Origin: a virus
Direction: 5' to 3' (one strand)
IMG/VR virus record: IMGVR_UViG_3300025108_004223
Coordinates: 62,001-126,000 of that record
DNA length: 64,000 nt
Position numbers and translations under genes: made by a program. The notes beneath the pieces were generated by a model that was given only the letters and a program-made list of their open reading frames with translations, searched no databases and had not been told where the DNA came from. Positions 33,322-41,117 of the stretch are shown piece after piece (the first letter of the stretch is position 1; every line of letters begins with the position of its first letter).

Positions 33322-33887
33322 AAGTTCTCGTAAAATTCCCAACCAGAGTCTTTGGTAATAGTATCGCCGCCGATGTTATCTAAATCTTCTCCATCATACG
33401 TAATACTATCAATAACTACATCACCATCAATATTAGTAGCACCAAATTTTAGTTTCTTGGGATTAAAATTGTCTAATTCAATGTCACAACTAAAAAAGTT
33501 TCCTTTTTCTGTGTTCCAGCCTTTAAAATAATAACCCTCTGGTTGATCATCTGGATCAGAAATATGTGTTGATTCTATTTCAGGGCTATCGTTTTCGTAA
33601 ATAGTTTTACCATCTTCGTTTGTTACTACAACCTCACACTGGTCGTGGAACGCTCCATGGGCATGATCAATATCATCAATCTCATGCCAGTTTCCAAGGA
33701 AACGTGGATCCTGATCATCTACAATATCATTGCCATCTGATTCTTCATATGGATCCCAAAACAAGTGACTGTTTATTCCATCGTCATCCTCGCTTTTTAT
33801 ACTCCAATGTTCATAGGCTTCCTTAGATACAGAACCGAGAACCATCTCACCTCCATATCCATATATCTCAAGTGTAAATGTCGTCAC
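33318..33887 (-). CDS. Paralogous hypothetical protein B (189 aa)
   Basis: A 189-residue acidic paralogue of the downstream 187-residue protein (shared segments listed there). It starts at GTG (33887), with AGGAG seven bases upstream and the stop of the previous gene overlapping as TAGTG. No known domain recognised. Tandem duplication within a phage operon suggests a pair forming a heteromer or a diverging function. Confidence 0.72.
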   Translation of the reverse strand: MTTFTLEIYGYGGEMVLGSVSKEAYEHWSIKSEDDDGINSHLFWDPYEESDGNDIVDDQDPRFLGNWHEIDDIDHAHGAFHDQCEVVVTNEDGKTIYENDSPEIESTHISDPDDQPEGYYFKGWNTEKGNFFSCDIELDNFNPKKLKFGATNIDGDVVIDSITYDGEDLDNIGGDTITKDSGWEFYENL

Positions 33888-34216
33888 TAGTCTTCTCCTA
33901 ATCTCTTTAAAAACTTCTTTTGTTCAACTCTCTTTTCAATATCTAATTCTACATCGAAGTTTTTAGTTTTTACCATTTCTTTAATGATATCTGTTAGTGC
34001 TTCGATTTCATATTTTTGTTGACGTATAGTAGCGCCGACCATTAATGTTTCGCCGTTACCTTGTTGTATTTCAACTTCAGTTGGAGTATCATCATCAAAT
34101 ATTTTTAAACTTGATGTAGCTACATTCCCCAAGTCCATATCATATGTATCAGATGTTCCAATTGAATAATAAGTATCAACATCATTTGTTGTTATAATTA
34201 AATCATCTGGATTCAT
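33887..34216 (-). CDS. Hypothetical protein (109 aa)
   Basis: A 109-residue acidic protein with a coiled helical C-terminus (QQKYEIEALTDIIKEMVKTK, then LDIEKRVEQKKFLKRL). No family recognised. A GGTAGGAGG ribosome-binding site overlaps the end of the preceding membrane micropeptide gene. Its stop is coupled to the next gene. Confidence 0.66.
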   Translation of the reverse strand: MNPDDLIITTNDVDTYYSIGTSDTYDMDLGNVATSSLKIFDDDTPTEVEIQQGNGETLMVGATIRQQKYEIEALTDIIKEMVKTKNFDVELDIEKRVEQKKFLKRLGED

Positions 34217-34230
34217 TTTAACCTCCTACC

Positions 34231-34341
34231 TTATAGAAAATCTTGAAGGTTATGCAGTCTATGAGATATAAACATCAATCCAACTATAATAATCCATAAG
34301 CATAACCTAATGTCTTTTAATAATTTTTCATTTTTATCCAT
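34231..34341 (-). CDS. Membrane micropeptide (36 aa)
   Basis: A 36-residue peptide with a short charged N-terminus (MDKNEKLLKDI) and one hydrophobic segment (CLWIIIVGLMFIS). AGGAGG precedes the ATG, the same leader sequence as that of the gene after it, so the two share a duplicated ribosome-binding region. The function is unknown. Confidence 0.6.
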   Translation of the reverse strand: MDKNEKLLKDIRLCLWIIIVGLMFISHRLHNLQDFL

Positions 34342-34364
34342 TTTAACCTCCTATCTTAAAAATT

Positions 34365-34916
34365 TTAAAAATTTCCGTAGTCTCTTTCGCCTTCCCACGG
34401 AAATACTACCCATACATCTTTTTCCATCTTATTGATTTCCATAGCTGTATAGTCTACATCGCCAAAGTCACTTGCACTGTTATCTAACAGACTAGCAAAC
34501 CTAACGTTATTGCCCCAAACTGTATCCCAACCTTTGTCGTTAGGTAAACAGCCTGCAGGCCAATCCTTTTTAATCCAATCCATAGTTTTACCACTATCAT
34601 TAATATCATCAAAGATTAATATATTCTTTCTGTGACTGGTGTGAGCTAATCCCTTGCCACAGTAACCAAATGCATCTTCGGCCATCCAGAAATTTGATTC
34701 TGGACCACTGTAATTGTCTCCAGTATCTCTAAAACGCACATCTAATGCATGCATTTTAATTCCTGTAATATTGGACATCATAACTGCTGGCACTAAGCCG
34801 CCACGTGTCATGCCAACAATATAATCTGGACGCCAGTTGTCTGCAAACATAAGATTGTTAACAGTGTTAACCATATGTTCAATGTCTTTCCATGTGTAGT
34901 ATACTTTGTTAGACAT
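34365..34916 (-). CDS. Purine phosphoribosyltransferase-like protein
   Basis: A 183-residue type I phosphoribosyltransferase. The PRPP loop is ILIFDDINDSGKT (about residues 98-110), preceded by YIVGMTRGGLVPA, the pyrophosphate loop; together they match xanthine/hypoxanthine phosphoribosyltransferases such as Gpt. It would salvage purine bases with PRPP from the phage Prs. A possible alternative link is to deazapurine chemistry, given the QueE/DpdA genes, but this is only a guess. Confidence 0.82.
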   Translation of the reverse strand: MSNKVYYTWKDIEHMVNTVNNLMFADNWRPDYIVGMTRGGLVPAVMMSNITGIKMHALDVRFRDTGDNYSGPESNFWMAEDAFGYCGKGLAHTSHRKNILIFDDINDSGKTMDWIKKDWPAGCLPNDKGWDTVWGNNVRFASLLDNSASDFGDVDYTAMEINKMEKDVWVVFPWEGERDYGNF

Positions 34917-34942
34917 GTTACTCTCCTATAGTGTCTGGTATG

Positions 34943-35122
34943 TTACATTGCGTTCTTGCGTTCTTGGATTTCCTTACGTCTTTCTTTTGTAAGTTTACCC
35001 AATTCGCCAAGGGCTTTACGGGCTCTTGAAGCAGCCGCTTTAATCGGCTTTTCAGCTTCCCATGATTCGTTCTCTTTAACATATGTTTCATATGCTTGTG
35101 TAATTTTATCGTGATTTGTCAT
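34943..35122 (-). CDS. Conserved small basic phage protein (59 aa)
   Basis: A 59-residue Ala/Lys/Arg-rich helical protein (IKAAASRARKALGELGKLTK, then ERRKEIQERKNAM). The 'A-RARKAL-ELGKL-KERRKEIQE-KNA' pattern is one I recall from small proteins of marine T4-like phages. GGAG precedes the ATG by six bases. Nucleic-acid binding is likely from composition; the function is unknown. Confidence 0.75.
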   Translation of the reverse strand: MTNHDKITQAYETYVKENESWEAEKPIKAAASRARKALGELGKLTKERRKEIQERKNAM

Positions 35123-35130
35123 TTTTTCTC

Positions 35131-35652
35131 CTATAGTGATTTTAATACGTTATCTGGTGTTGTTTCGCCATATGGGTCTGGGTCAGCGGCCGAACTATCA
35201 GGTTCAATAAACATTTTAGTTACTGTGCCGTTGTCAACAATCATTGCATAACGTCTGCTACGCTTGTTGAATCCCACACCACTCATATCAATTAATTGAC
35301 CCATACCTTCTGTAAATGTTCCATTACCATCTGGTAGCACTTTAACATTCTTAAGGTTGTTTGCATCTCGCCATGCGTTCATTACAAATGCATCATTAAC
35401 TGAACAGCAATAGATATCATCTACGCCTTTGTCATAAAATTGTTGTGCATTTTCTTCAAAGCCTGGCAGTTGATATGTTGAGCAAGTAGGTGTAAATGCA
35501 CCTGGCAGACTAAACACTACAACTTTCTTGTTAGAAAAGATTTCGTTTGTAGTTAAATCTCCCCACGTTGATGGGAAGATTTCACATGAGTTAGGTTCAG
35601 CATCATCGCTTGGCACTCTAACTTTAAATATTACATTTGGTGTTGCTTTCAT
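35131..35652 (-). CDS. Peroxiredoxin (Prx5-type)
   Basis: A 173-residue thioredoxin-fold peroxidase with the active-site block SLPGAFTPTCSTYQLPGF, in which the cysteine of TPTC is peroxidatic; this is the Prx5/AhpE-like motif. It removes hydrogen and lipid peroxides. I chose the ATG at 35652; an upstream ATG would add 21 residues that overlap the previous gene. It is followed by the basic small gene and sits among redox-related genes (an FTR1-like permease two genes upstream). Confidence 0.85.
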   Translation of the reverse strand: MKATPNVIFKVRVPSDDAEPNSCEIFPSTWGDLTTNEIFSNKKVVVFSLPGAFTPTCSTYQLPGFEENAQQFYDKGVDDIYCCSVNDAFVMNAWRDANNLKNVKVLPDGNGTFTEGMGQLIDMSGVGFNKRSRRYAMIVDNGTVTKMFIEPDSSAADPDPYGETTPDNVLKSL

Positions 35653-35671
35653 TTTAGTTTCGCTTTCATTG

Positions 35672-36010
35672 TTAATCTTTAAATTTAGTTCCACAGTCTG
35701 GACAAGTGTGTTCATGGTTATAACTATTCATTGCTTCTGGTGAATCTTTATCCCACCATAACTTGAATAAAAAAGCATTTTCGGGCTCTTTAAATTTATA
35801 ACAATATTGTCCAGTCTTTTTATCAGCAGTATAGTCATAATCAATATTTTTCTTACAATCTATACCAACTAAGAAGTTTCTTGCTCCAGGTAAAGGCCTC
35901 ACTTTAGTTCCCCATATAGGCTGACCTTGTTGATTTTTAAAAGAGTATGAGTAAGTCATATCCTTTTTATTTGTTGCCTCTACTAATACTTCTGTCCATT
36001 CACTTAACAT
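35672..36010 (-). CDS. Small protein with C-terminal zinc-knuckle
   Basis: A 112-residue protein. The middle has a KFKEPENAFLFKLWW element, shared in pattern with the protein at 17137, and the C-terminus has HTCPDCGTKF, half of a zinc-ribbon, with a preceding histidine (YNHEHTC). AGAGGATAA precedes the ATG. The function is unknown. Confidence 0.68.
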   Translation of the reverse strand: MLSEWTEVLVEATNKKDMTYSYSFKNQQGQPIWGTKVRPLPGARNFLVGIDCKKNIDYDYTADKKTGQYCYKFKEPENAFLFKLWWDKDSPEAMNSYNHEHTCPDCGTKFKD

Positions 36011-36025
36011 TGTATTATCCTCTTG

Positions 36026-36568
36026 TTAAAGTATGTGTGCATGTTCCAATGCTTCATATCCAAACCATAATGCAAAAAATAAGAAAGCATATCGTGTTAT
36101 TGTAAATAGCTCTCTGGTGTGTTTATATTTTTCTAATACCTTGTATAATGACGCTACTACTATAACGGCACAAATTGCCGCCGGCCAACTTACTTGCTCA
36201 CTTGGTGCGAACATGAATGTAAATATCTCCATGCTTTCTCTAAAGAATATAAACCATACAGTAAACATTCCTGCCCAAAATGTAGCAGTATTATCTGCAA
36301 TTGCTTGAACATGTCCTTTGATGTGTGCTGGTAGATTATTACTTGTAAAAAACAAGTAAAGCATTAATCCACTTAACGTGGCATACATTGCCACTTCGTA
36401 GTCTTCTAGGAATTCACCTAGTAGCATTCCACCTGCTAGTCCACTTACTAGACCAATTGCTCCTGCGGTAATCATTTTTTTATTTACTGATACTGTTGCT
36501 GTAATCATAAACAGCAAAAACATCATTTCGAGAGCTTCTCGCCCTACATATATAAAAGTCGCTAACAT
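36026..36568 (-). CDS. FTR1-like iron permease (short)
   Basis: A 180-residue integral membrane protein with the two REXXE motifs that define FTR1/EfeU iron permeases: REALE at residues 10-14 and RESME at 110-114, each at the start of a hydrophobic helix. About six membrane segments are predicted. The family usually has 270 or more residues and works with a ferroxidase (EfeO/EfeB), which is absent here. It would import iron across the inner membrane. It is ten bases downstream of folE. Confidence 0.75.
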   Translation of the reverse strand: MLATFIYVGREALEMMFLLFMITATVSVNKKMITAGAIGLVSGLAGGMLLGEFLEDYEVAMYATLSGLMLYLFFTSNNLPAHIKGHVQAIADNTATFWAGMFTVWFIFFRESMEIFTFMFAPSEQVSWPAAICAVIVVASLYKVLEKYKHTRELFTITRYAFLFFALWFGYEALEHAHIL

Positions 36569-36577
36569 ATTATTCTC

Positions 36578-37276
36578 CTACTTAGCTGCAAAATCTGATT
36601 GGAGTTTAATGTTATCCATAAACTCTTCTTTAGTTGCAGGGTCAGTTTTAAATGCACCCTTAAGAACTGTAGTTTGTGTTAAACTACTGTGTGCCATAAT
36701 GCCTCTGTTCTCACAACATCCGTGTGTTGCTTGAATGTAAACACCTACATCATCTGACTTGGTTACTTTCATAATCTCACGTGAAATATCCATTGCAAGT
36801 TCTTCTTGTAGTGTGCCACGCCTTGCACACCATTGTGCGATACGTGTATATTTAGATAAGCCAATTAGTGTGTCAGCGGCAATAATGCCAATGTATGCTA
36901 CACCTGTTACTGGCTGATGGTGATGTGAACAAACACTTTTAAGTTCACTTCGCACAACTAACATACCATCATAACGTTCGTTAGTTACGTTGTCTGGTTC
37001 ATTAGGAAATGCTGTTGCCGGTGGTGCTGTTTCATAACGCCCTGCCATTAATTCATTGTAATACATTTTAGCTAAACGCTTGCCTGTATCCATGCTGTTA
37101 GGATCTGTTTTCCTATCAATAACTAATGTATCTAATACACTTTCAAAGGCAAGTGTTGCCTCTTCAATTAGTTCTTCTCTATCACCATTTTGTAATACTT
37201 CACTAATGTTGTCACCCGCCCAATAGCGAATGCCTGCTTCTTCTAATTTGTTTCTAATTTGTTTTGACTTACTCAT
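36578..37276 (-). CDS. folE: GTP cyclohydrolase I
   Basis: A 232-residue GTP cyclohydrolase I, which makes dihydroneopterin triphosphate from GTP. Zinc and catalytic residues are in SVCSHHHQPV and THGCCENRG, and substrate-contacting segments GLSKYTRIAQWCARRG and MAHSSLTQTT are present. In a genome with QueD-, QueE- and DpdA-like genes, the product most likely feeds 7-deazaguanine synthesis for DNA modification; tetrahydrofolate supply is the alternative. It is followed by the FTR1-like gene. Confidence 0.93.
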   Translation of the reverse strand: MSKSKQIRNKLEEAGIRYWAGDNISEVLQNGDREELIEEATLAFESVLDTLVIDRKTDPNSMDTGKRLAKMYYNELMAGRYETAPPATAFPNEPDNVTNERYDGMLVVRSELKSVCSHHHQPVTGVAYIGIIAADTLIGLSKYTRIAQWCARRGTLQEELAMDISREIMKVTKSDDVGVYIQATHGCCENRGIMAHSSLTQTTVLKGAFKTDPATKEEFMDNIKLQSDFAAK

Positions 37277-37290
37277 TTTATTCTCCGAGT

Positions 37291-38244
37291 TTACGACGAG
37301 GATGTCGTTTTAGTTTTTAAATACCAATCGTAGGCTGTTTTTACTATGTCGCTGAGTCCATGTTGTGGGACCCAGTCTAGTTCTTTTGTTGCTTCTACAT
37401 CTGCTATAAGCATAGGTGGATCACCTGCTCTAGCTTCTGCAAATGCTGTGTTAGGCATTAGTGGAGTCATGTAACTAACTGCATCAACAATCTCTTTATT
37501 ACTGTTACCTTCTCCGCTACCTAAGTTAAATACGTGAGCACCAGTGTTATTTTCTAAATACTGTAGTGATGCATAAATGCCACTTGCAATATCTTCTACA
37601 TGTATGTAATCTCTAATACATGTTCCATCTGGTGTAGGATAATTATTGCCAAAGAAAGTAAATGTCTTACCTGCCATTGCACTTTCCATTACTCTTGCAA
37701 TAATATGTGTTGCTTGTTTCTCTTGACCCATCTCACAATCTGAGTCAGCGCCTGCAACATTAAAGAAACGTAAACTAACACTGTTCATTCCATATGCAAT
37801 AGCATAATCTTTTAGCATTATTTCTGTCATACGCTTGCTCATTCCGTATGGATTTGTAGGTTCGTTTTTATCTGTAACCCTACATATTCCATCTTCTACT
37901 ATGCCATAACAGGCAGCCGAACTTGCGAAAACAAATTTGTTAACGCTCTGAATCTTGCAGTCTTGCATTAACGCTAAAGTTCCTTGCACATTATTTTGAT
38001 AATAAGTGTGAGGATCTGTTACACTAGGACCCACTAGACTAGTGGCCGCTATATGGACACAAGCATCAACTCCAAGCAATAGGTCTTGGATGTCGTTATA
38101 GTCACGATCATCATGGAATACTTTGTAGTAGTCGTGACGTGGTTTGTGCCTGTCAACTCCAATAACTTCGTGTCCTGCTCTTGTTAATGTCTTACACGTT
38201 TGACTGCCGATATATCCGGCTGCTCCTGTTACAACAATCTTCAT
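37291..38244 (-). CDS. galE: UDP-glucose 4-epimerase-like (GalE)
   Basis: A 317-residue extended short-chain dehydrogenase. The NAD-binding Gly motif is VTGAAGYIGSQTCK at residues 5-18, FASSAACYG and the catalytic Y-x-x-x-K in PYGMSKRMTE follow, and the C-terminal half has RDYIHVEDIASG, all typical of GalE and related nucleotide-sugar epimerases. It would make UDP-galactose or a related donor. It is coupled (ATGA) to the glycosyltransferase just upstream, forming a donor plus transferase pair. Confidence 0.9.
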   Translation of the reverse strand: MKIVVTGAAGYIGSQTCKTLTRAGHEVIGVDRHKPRHDYYKVFHDDRDYNDIQDLLLGVDACVHIAATSLVGPSVTDPHTYYQNNVQGTLALMQDCKIQSVNKFVFASSAACYGIVEDGICRVTDKNEPTNPYGMSKRMTEIMLKDYAIAYGMNSVSLRFFNVAGADSDCEMGQEKQATHIIARVMESAMAGKTFTFFGNNYPTPDGTCIRDYIHVEDIASGIYASLQYLENNTGAHVFNLGSGEGNSNKEIVDAVSYMTPLMPNTAFAEARAGDPPMLIADVEATKELDWVPQHGLSDIVKTAYDWYLKTKTTSSS

Positions 38245-39413
38245 GCGTATTTTGCCTCCGCAACGAAGTCTCTGTAACGGTTGCCGCTACGTAGCCATTG
38301 TTCACCATTTCCTTGCATAATATCAATCATACGATCGATAGTGCCATTATTCCAATCACTAATCTTACCCATGTTCTCAGAAGGTGCATCAAGACCTGTG
38401 AGGATCTTTTCAACTGCATGTTCTTTACTCCATGGTGTATATAGACGTGTGTGATCGTTTGCAAACGTTTCAGGAAAACTACGATATGCAGGGTAAACTA
38501 CATTACAACCTAACGCATCTGCTTCACTGACGGTATTAGATACCCAGTCTTGCAATGCACAATTAAACAATACCTTACTGTCATTAACAATGTCATAGTA
38601 TTGATTCTTCTTTAGGTCTTCGTATATTTTTAACTTACCTTCGTTTTGCATGTTATAGGCACGGTCCAAATACTTCTGGTTGTTGCTACGCAGTGGCCCG
38701 CCACTTAGCACTGCAAACTCTACATCAGGTCTTTGTTGCAATACCATTTCAATAACATCCATGTAAAAGTCAGGTTGTTTCTCCTGATCGAATCGGGCAG
38801 CAAAAATTACACGGTTGTTACGTTGATCAAATGGTTTAATATTATCCACACGACTTTGCACTTCTTCTTTACCAAAGCTAAGTCCTGATATATTATAAAG
38901 TGGTGCTTCCCAATTTGCAATACGCATGTGTGCAATCATTTCTTCGTTTGTTGCCAACACTGTTGCAAATTGATTAACCATTTGTTCATACAAGCTCATC
39001 CATTTACCCATGCCCCATACGTGGACAAAGTCATCTGGATCTACTGCTTGTGCCAGACACCTTACATAAACTGTAGGGCGTTGTTCTTGTGGAATTTGAT
39101 TCATAATATACGGAAGGGATTCAATACCAGGTTGAAACATATCTTCAAAGAAGATTGCATCTTTACCTGTGCATTCGCCGTTACGCATCATTTGAACCAA
39201 GTTCATAATCTGTGACATTCCAAAGAAACTTCTACCATGTGCGTCGAGCACTTGGCCAACACTAATAGCTTTAGTGTCATCAATAGTTTCTCCTGGAACG
39301 ATAGTATAATCTATTCCTCGTTTTTGAAATACCGCTTCTGCCCAGTCTTGCAACTGTAATGTGTAGCGGCCTTCGTATGGTTCGAGGCCCATATAAAATA
39401 GTTTACGAAACAT
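38241..39413 (-). CDS. GT-B-type glycosyltransferase
   Basis: A 390-residue protein with a glycosyltransferase family-4-like C-terminal half: NNRVIFAARFDQEKQPDFYM for the donor domain start and VSNTVSEADALGCNVVYPAY, the E-x-x-A-x-G region that binds the nucleotide sugar. The N-terminal half is divergent. It may glycosylate DNA or a surface glycan; the adjacent GalE gene could supply the sugar donor. AGGAG precedes the ATG, which overlaps the previous gene by 11 bases. Confidence 0.78.
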   Translation of the reverse strand: MFRKLFYMGLEPYEGRYTLQLQDWAEAVFQKRGIDYTIVPGETIDDTKAISVGQVLDAHGRSFFGMSQIMNLVQMMRNGECTGKDAIFFEDMFQPGIESLPYIMNQIPQEQRPTVYVRCLAQAVDPDDFVHVWGMGKWMSLYEQMVNQFATVLATNEEMIAHMRIANWEAPLYNISGLSFGKEEVQSRVDNIKPFDQRNNRVIFAARFDQEKQPDFYMDVIEMVLQQRPDVEFAVLSGGPLRSNNQKYLDRAYNMQNEGKLKIYEDLKKNQYYDIVNDSKVLFNCALQDWVSNTVSEADALGCNVVYPAYRSFPETFANDHTRLYTPWSKEHAVEKILTGLDAPSENMGKISDWNNGTIDRMIDIMQGNGEQWLRSGNRYRDFVAEAKYA

Positions 39414-39750
39414 TGTTCTCCTCTTGTTTATATACTAGTTTACCAACATGAATCTTTAGCTTTTTAGGGCTACGTTCACGATGCATCTGCACATGAACAT
39501 CATATGTATATGCATTTTCTTTTTCAACGTTGTCTACATTGAAGCTAAAAATCTTCCATGAATGTTTAAGATCATTCAAGTAAGAAATAAACAAAGAGCG
39601 AATATTACTGACATCTTTGTCGCTGTGCATCAACCCATCATAAGGTTGAATAATTTTTAGTAGATCGTATTTCACATCATTAATATTATATTGGCCTGAA
39701 ATACGATACCGATTAGCATGGCTAGTCTTGTTTGTAGTAGTGTTTGACAT
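39403..39750 (-). CDS. Hypothetical protein (115 aa)
   Basis: A 115-residue basic soluble protein with alternating strands (NIRSLFISYLNDLKHSWKIF, then TYDVHVQMHRERSPKKLKIH). No family recognised. It lies between the QueD-like gene and the glycosyltransferase and is co-transcribed with both. Confidence 0.65.
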   Translation of the reverse strand: MSNTTTNKTSHANRYRISGQYNINDVKYDLLKIIQPYDGLMHSDKDVSNIRSLFISYLNDLKHSWKIFSFNVDNVEKENAYTYDVHVQMHRERSPKKLKIHVGKLVYKQEENNVS

Positions 39751-39787
39751 GTTTCATATTCCTTCTTCTGTCAAATTAGTTTACGTT

Positions 39788-40171
39788 TTAATCATCTGTA
39801 AAAAGCATATTAGCACCATTCTCATTATCTTCAGCAACACTAATTTTAAGTTCTCGCTTTGGATACTTGGTAAGAATAGTTTCTGCTAATTCTTCTGCAA
39901 TCATTTCACAACTGCGGTGGTTTAGTTCTAATGTTCCATCACTATAAAGTGATTCCAGCCAACGTTTGAATTGAATAAATTCAATATCTCTATCGTTGTG
40001 GGTTACACTAATTTCTACACGAAAGTGAAAAATATGCCTATGAGCATATCCTAGAAATGAAACATCATCCCATTTACCTGTTGCTAATGCTGGATCGTCT
40101 TTAGCGGCTGGATATAAATGCACACCTTCTTTGCTAAACGTTACCCAGATATTACGTGACGCTATCTGCAT
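39788..40171 (-). CDS. queD: QueD-like 6-carboxytetrahydropterin synthase
   Basis: A 127-residue protein with the tetrahydropterin-synthase pattern: a histidine triad for zinc in GYAHRHIFHF (His44, His46, His49), a middle strand FIQFKRWLES, a LELNHRSCEMIAEELAE helix resembling the D-x-N-H-T-S-x-E-x-I-A region of QueD, and a late VAEDNENGA with the closing glutamate. It is small and divergent, so specificity is inferred from the neighbouring DpdA-like gene and the QueE and FolE genes. QueD makes 6-carboxytetrahydropterin, the substrate of QueE. Confidence 0.75.
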   Translation of the reverse strand: MQIASRNIWVTFSKEGVHLYPAAKDDPALATGKWDDVSFLGYAHRHIFHFRVEISVTHNDRDIEFIQFKRWLESLYSDGTLELNHRSCEMIAEELAETILTKYPKRELKISVAEDNENGANMLFTDD

Positions 40172-40357
40172 TTACTTAGTCTCAACGCCGGCTTTAGCAC
40201 GTTCAAGTTTTAGCAATTCCCATAGCTTCCAATCAATTGCTTCAAGAAACTTCATAAGTTTCTCTGCATCAATTACGTTTTCACCAACTGGTGTTGTTGG
40301 TTCTACTGTTGGTTCAGTAGTAGTTTCTTCGTCAAGTAGTCTTACTTTTTTTACCAT
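40172..40357 (-). CDS. Small protein (61 aa) in deazaguanine cluster
   Basis: A 61-residue protein with a Thr/Glu/Pro-rich N-terminal half (EETTTEPTVEPTTPV) and a helical C-terminal half (KLMKFLEAIDWKLWELLKLE). It has an AGGAG site and is directly followed by the QueD-like gene. No function known. Confidence 0.66.
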   Translation of the reverse strand: MVKKVRLLDEETTTEPTVEPTTPVGENVIDAEKLMKFLEAIDWKLWELLKLERAKAGVETK

Positions 40358-40367
40358 AATATATCTC

Positions 40368-40904
40368 CTATTTGATTATATGATCTTGTGTATATTGATC
40401 CCAATCTGTAAACACACTGCGATCCATTAAGTTATGAAGGCTATGAACCCATACACCTTCGTTAGTAGCATCAAAATCAACATCGTCAATCTTAACACAT
40501 GCATTATATCCCATTTGATCAACATAAGGAATTCTTATGCTTATCATTGGAATAAATCTGCGATACTCAGTGTAGCCACTTTCAAGGACATAATCTGAAT
40601 ATTTGTTTTCAAAGTCTAGTGTTACCCAAAAGTCTGCTCTAAGCAAACTCGTTATCATGGGATCCCAGGCTTTGTTTTCTTCATCAGTGCCATGTGGCAA
40701 CTGAATATTAAATGACATGTTTGCACCTAAGTAAATATGTTTACAATCATGTTCTTTTGCTAATACTAAGATTTCTGCAACGGATGTGTCTGTTCCCACT
40801 ACAAAGAGTGTCTTCATACCATATGCTGGTGTGCGTTCTATTTCTTTGCCTACAAACAATGTAGTGCCAGTTACACCATCTGCTTTATCATAGTTTCTTT
40901 TCAT
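40368..40904 (-). CDS. Uncharacterised conserved protein in deazaguanine cluster
   Basis: A 178-residue protein I cannot name. Salient segments are LFVGKEIERTPAYGMKTLFV, HIYLGANMSFNIQ, DFWVTLDFENKY and VKIDDVDFDATNEGVWVHSL. It has the feel of a conserved marine-phage protein. It lies between the DpdA-like gene and the QueD-like gene, which suggests a part in deazaguanine metabolism; no QueC is seen in this window, so it is a candidate for a missing step. That is inference only. The ATG overlaps the upstream stop (TAATG). Confidence 0.7.
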   Translation of the reverse strand: MKRNYDKADGVTGTTLFVGKEIERTPAYGMKTLFVVGTDTSVAEILVLAKEHDCKHIYLGANMSFNIQLPHGTDEENKAWDPMITSLLRADFWVTLDFENKYSDYVLESGYTEYRRFIPMISIRIPYVDQMGYNACVKIDDVDFDATNEGVWVHSLHNLMDRSVFTDWDQYTQDHIIK

Positions 40905-41104
40905 TACTGTTCTCGTTCTGCAATTGTTGTTTCTAGTTTAACGATTTCTTCTTTAATTGAAAGTTTTTCTTTTTTCATTTTATGAAGTTCTATATCGTTT
41001 ATATGATTACTATACGCTTCTTTTATATCTTTGTCAAGTGTTTTATGCTTAATAACTAAAGCATCTTTGTGCCTTAGTAGACTGTTTATTGTTCCTGTTC
41101 CCAT
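40904..41104 (-). CDS. Small coiled-coil protein (66 aa)
   Basis: A 66-residue charged, helical protein with heptad-like Leu/Ile spacing (HKMKKEKLSIKEEIVKLETT) ending IAEREQ. GGAGAGTGAA precedes the ATG. It lies between the DpdA-like gene and the 178-residue protein. No family recognised. Confidence 0.66.
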   Translation of the reverse strand: MGTGTINSLLRHKDALVIKHKTLDKDIKEAYSNHINDIELHKMKKEKLSIKEEIVKLETTIAEREQ

Positions 41105-41117
41105 TTCACTCTCCTTG

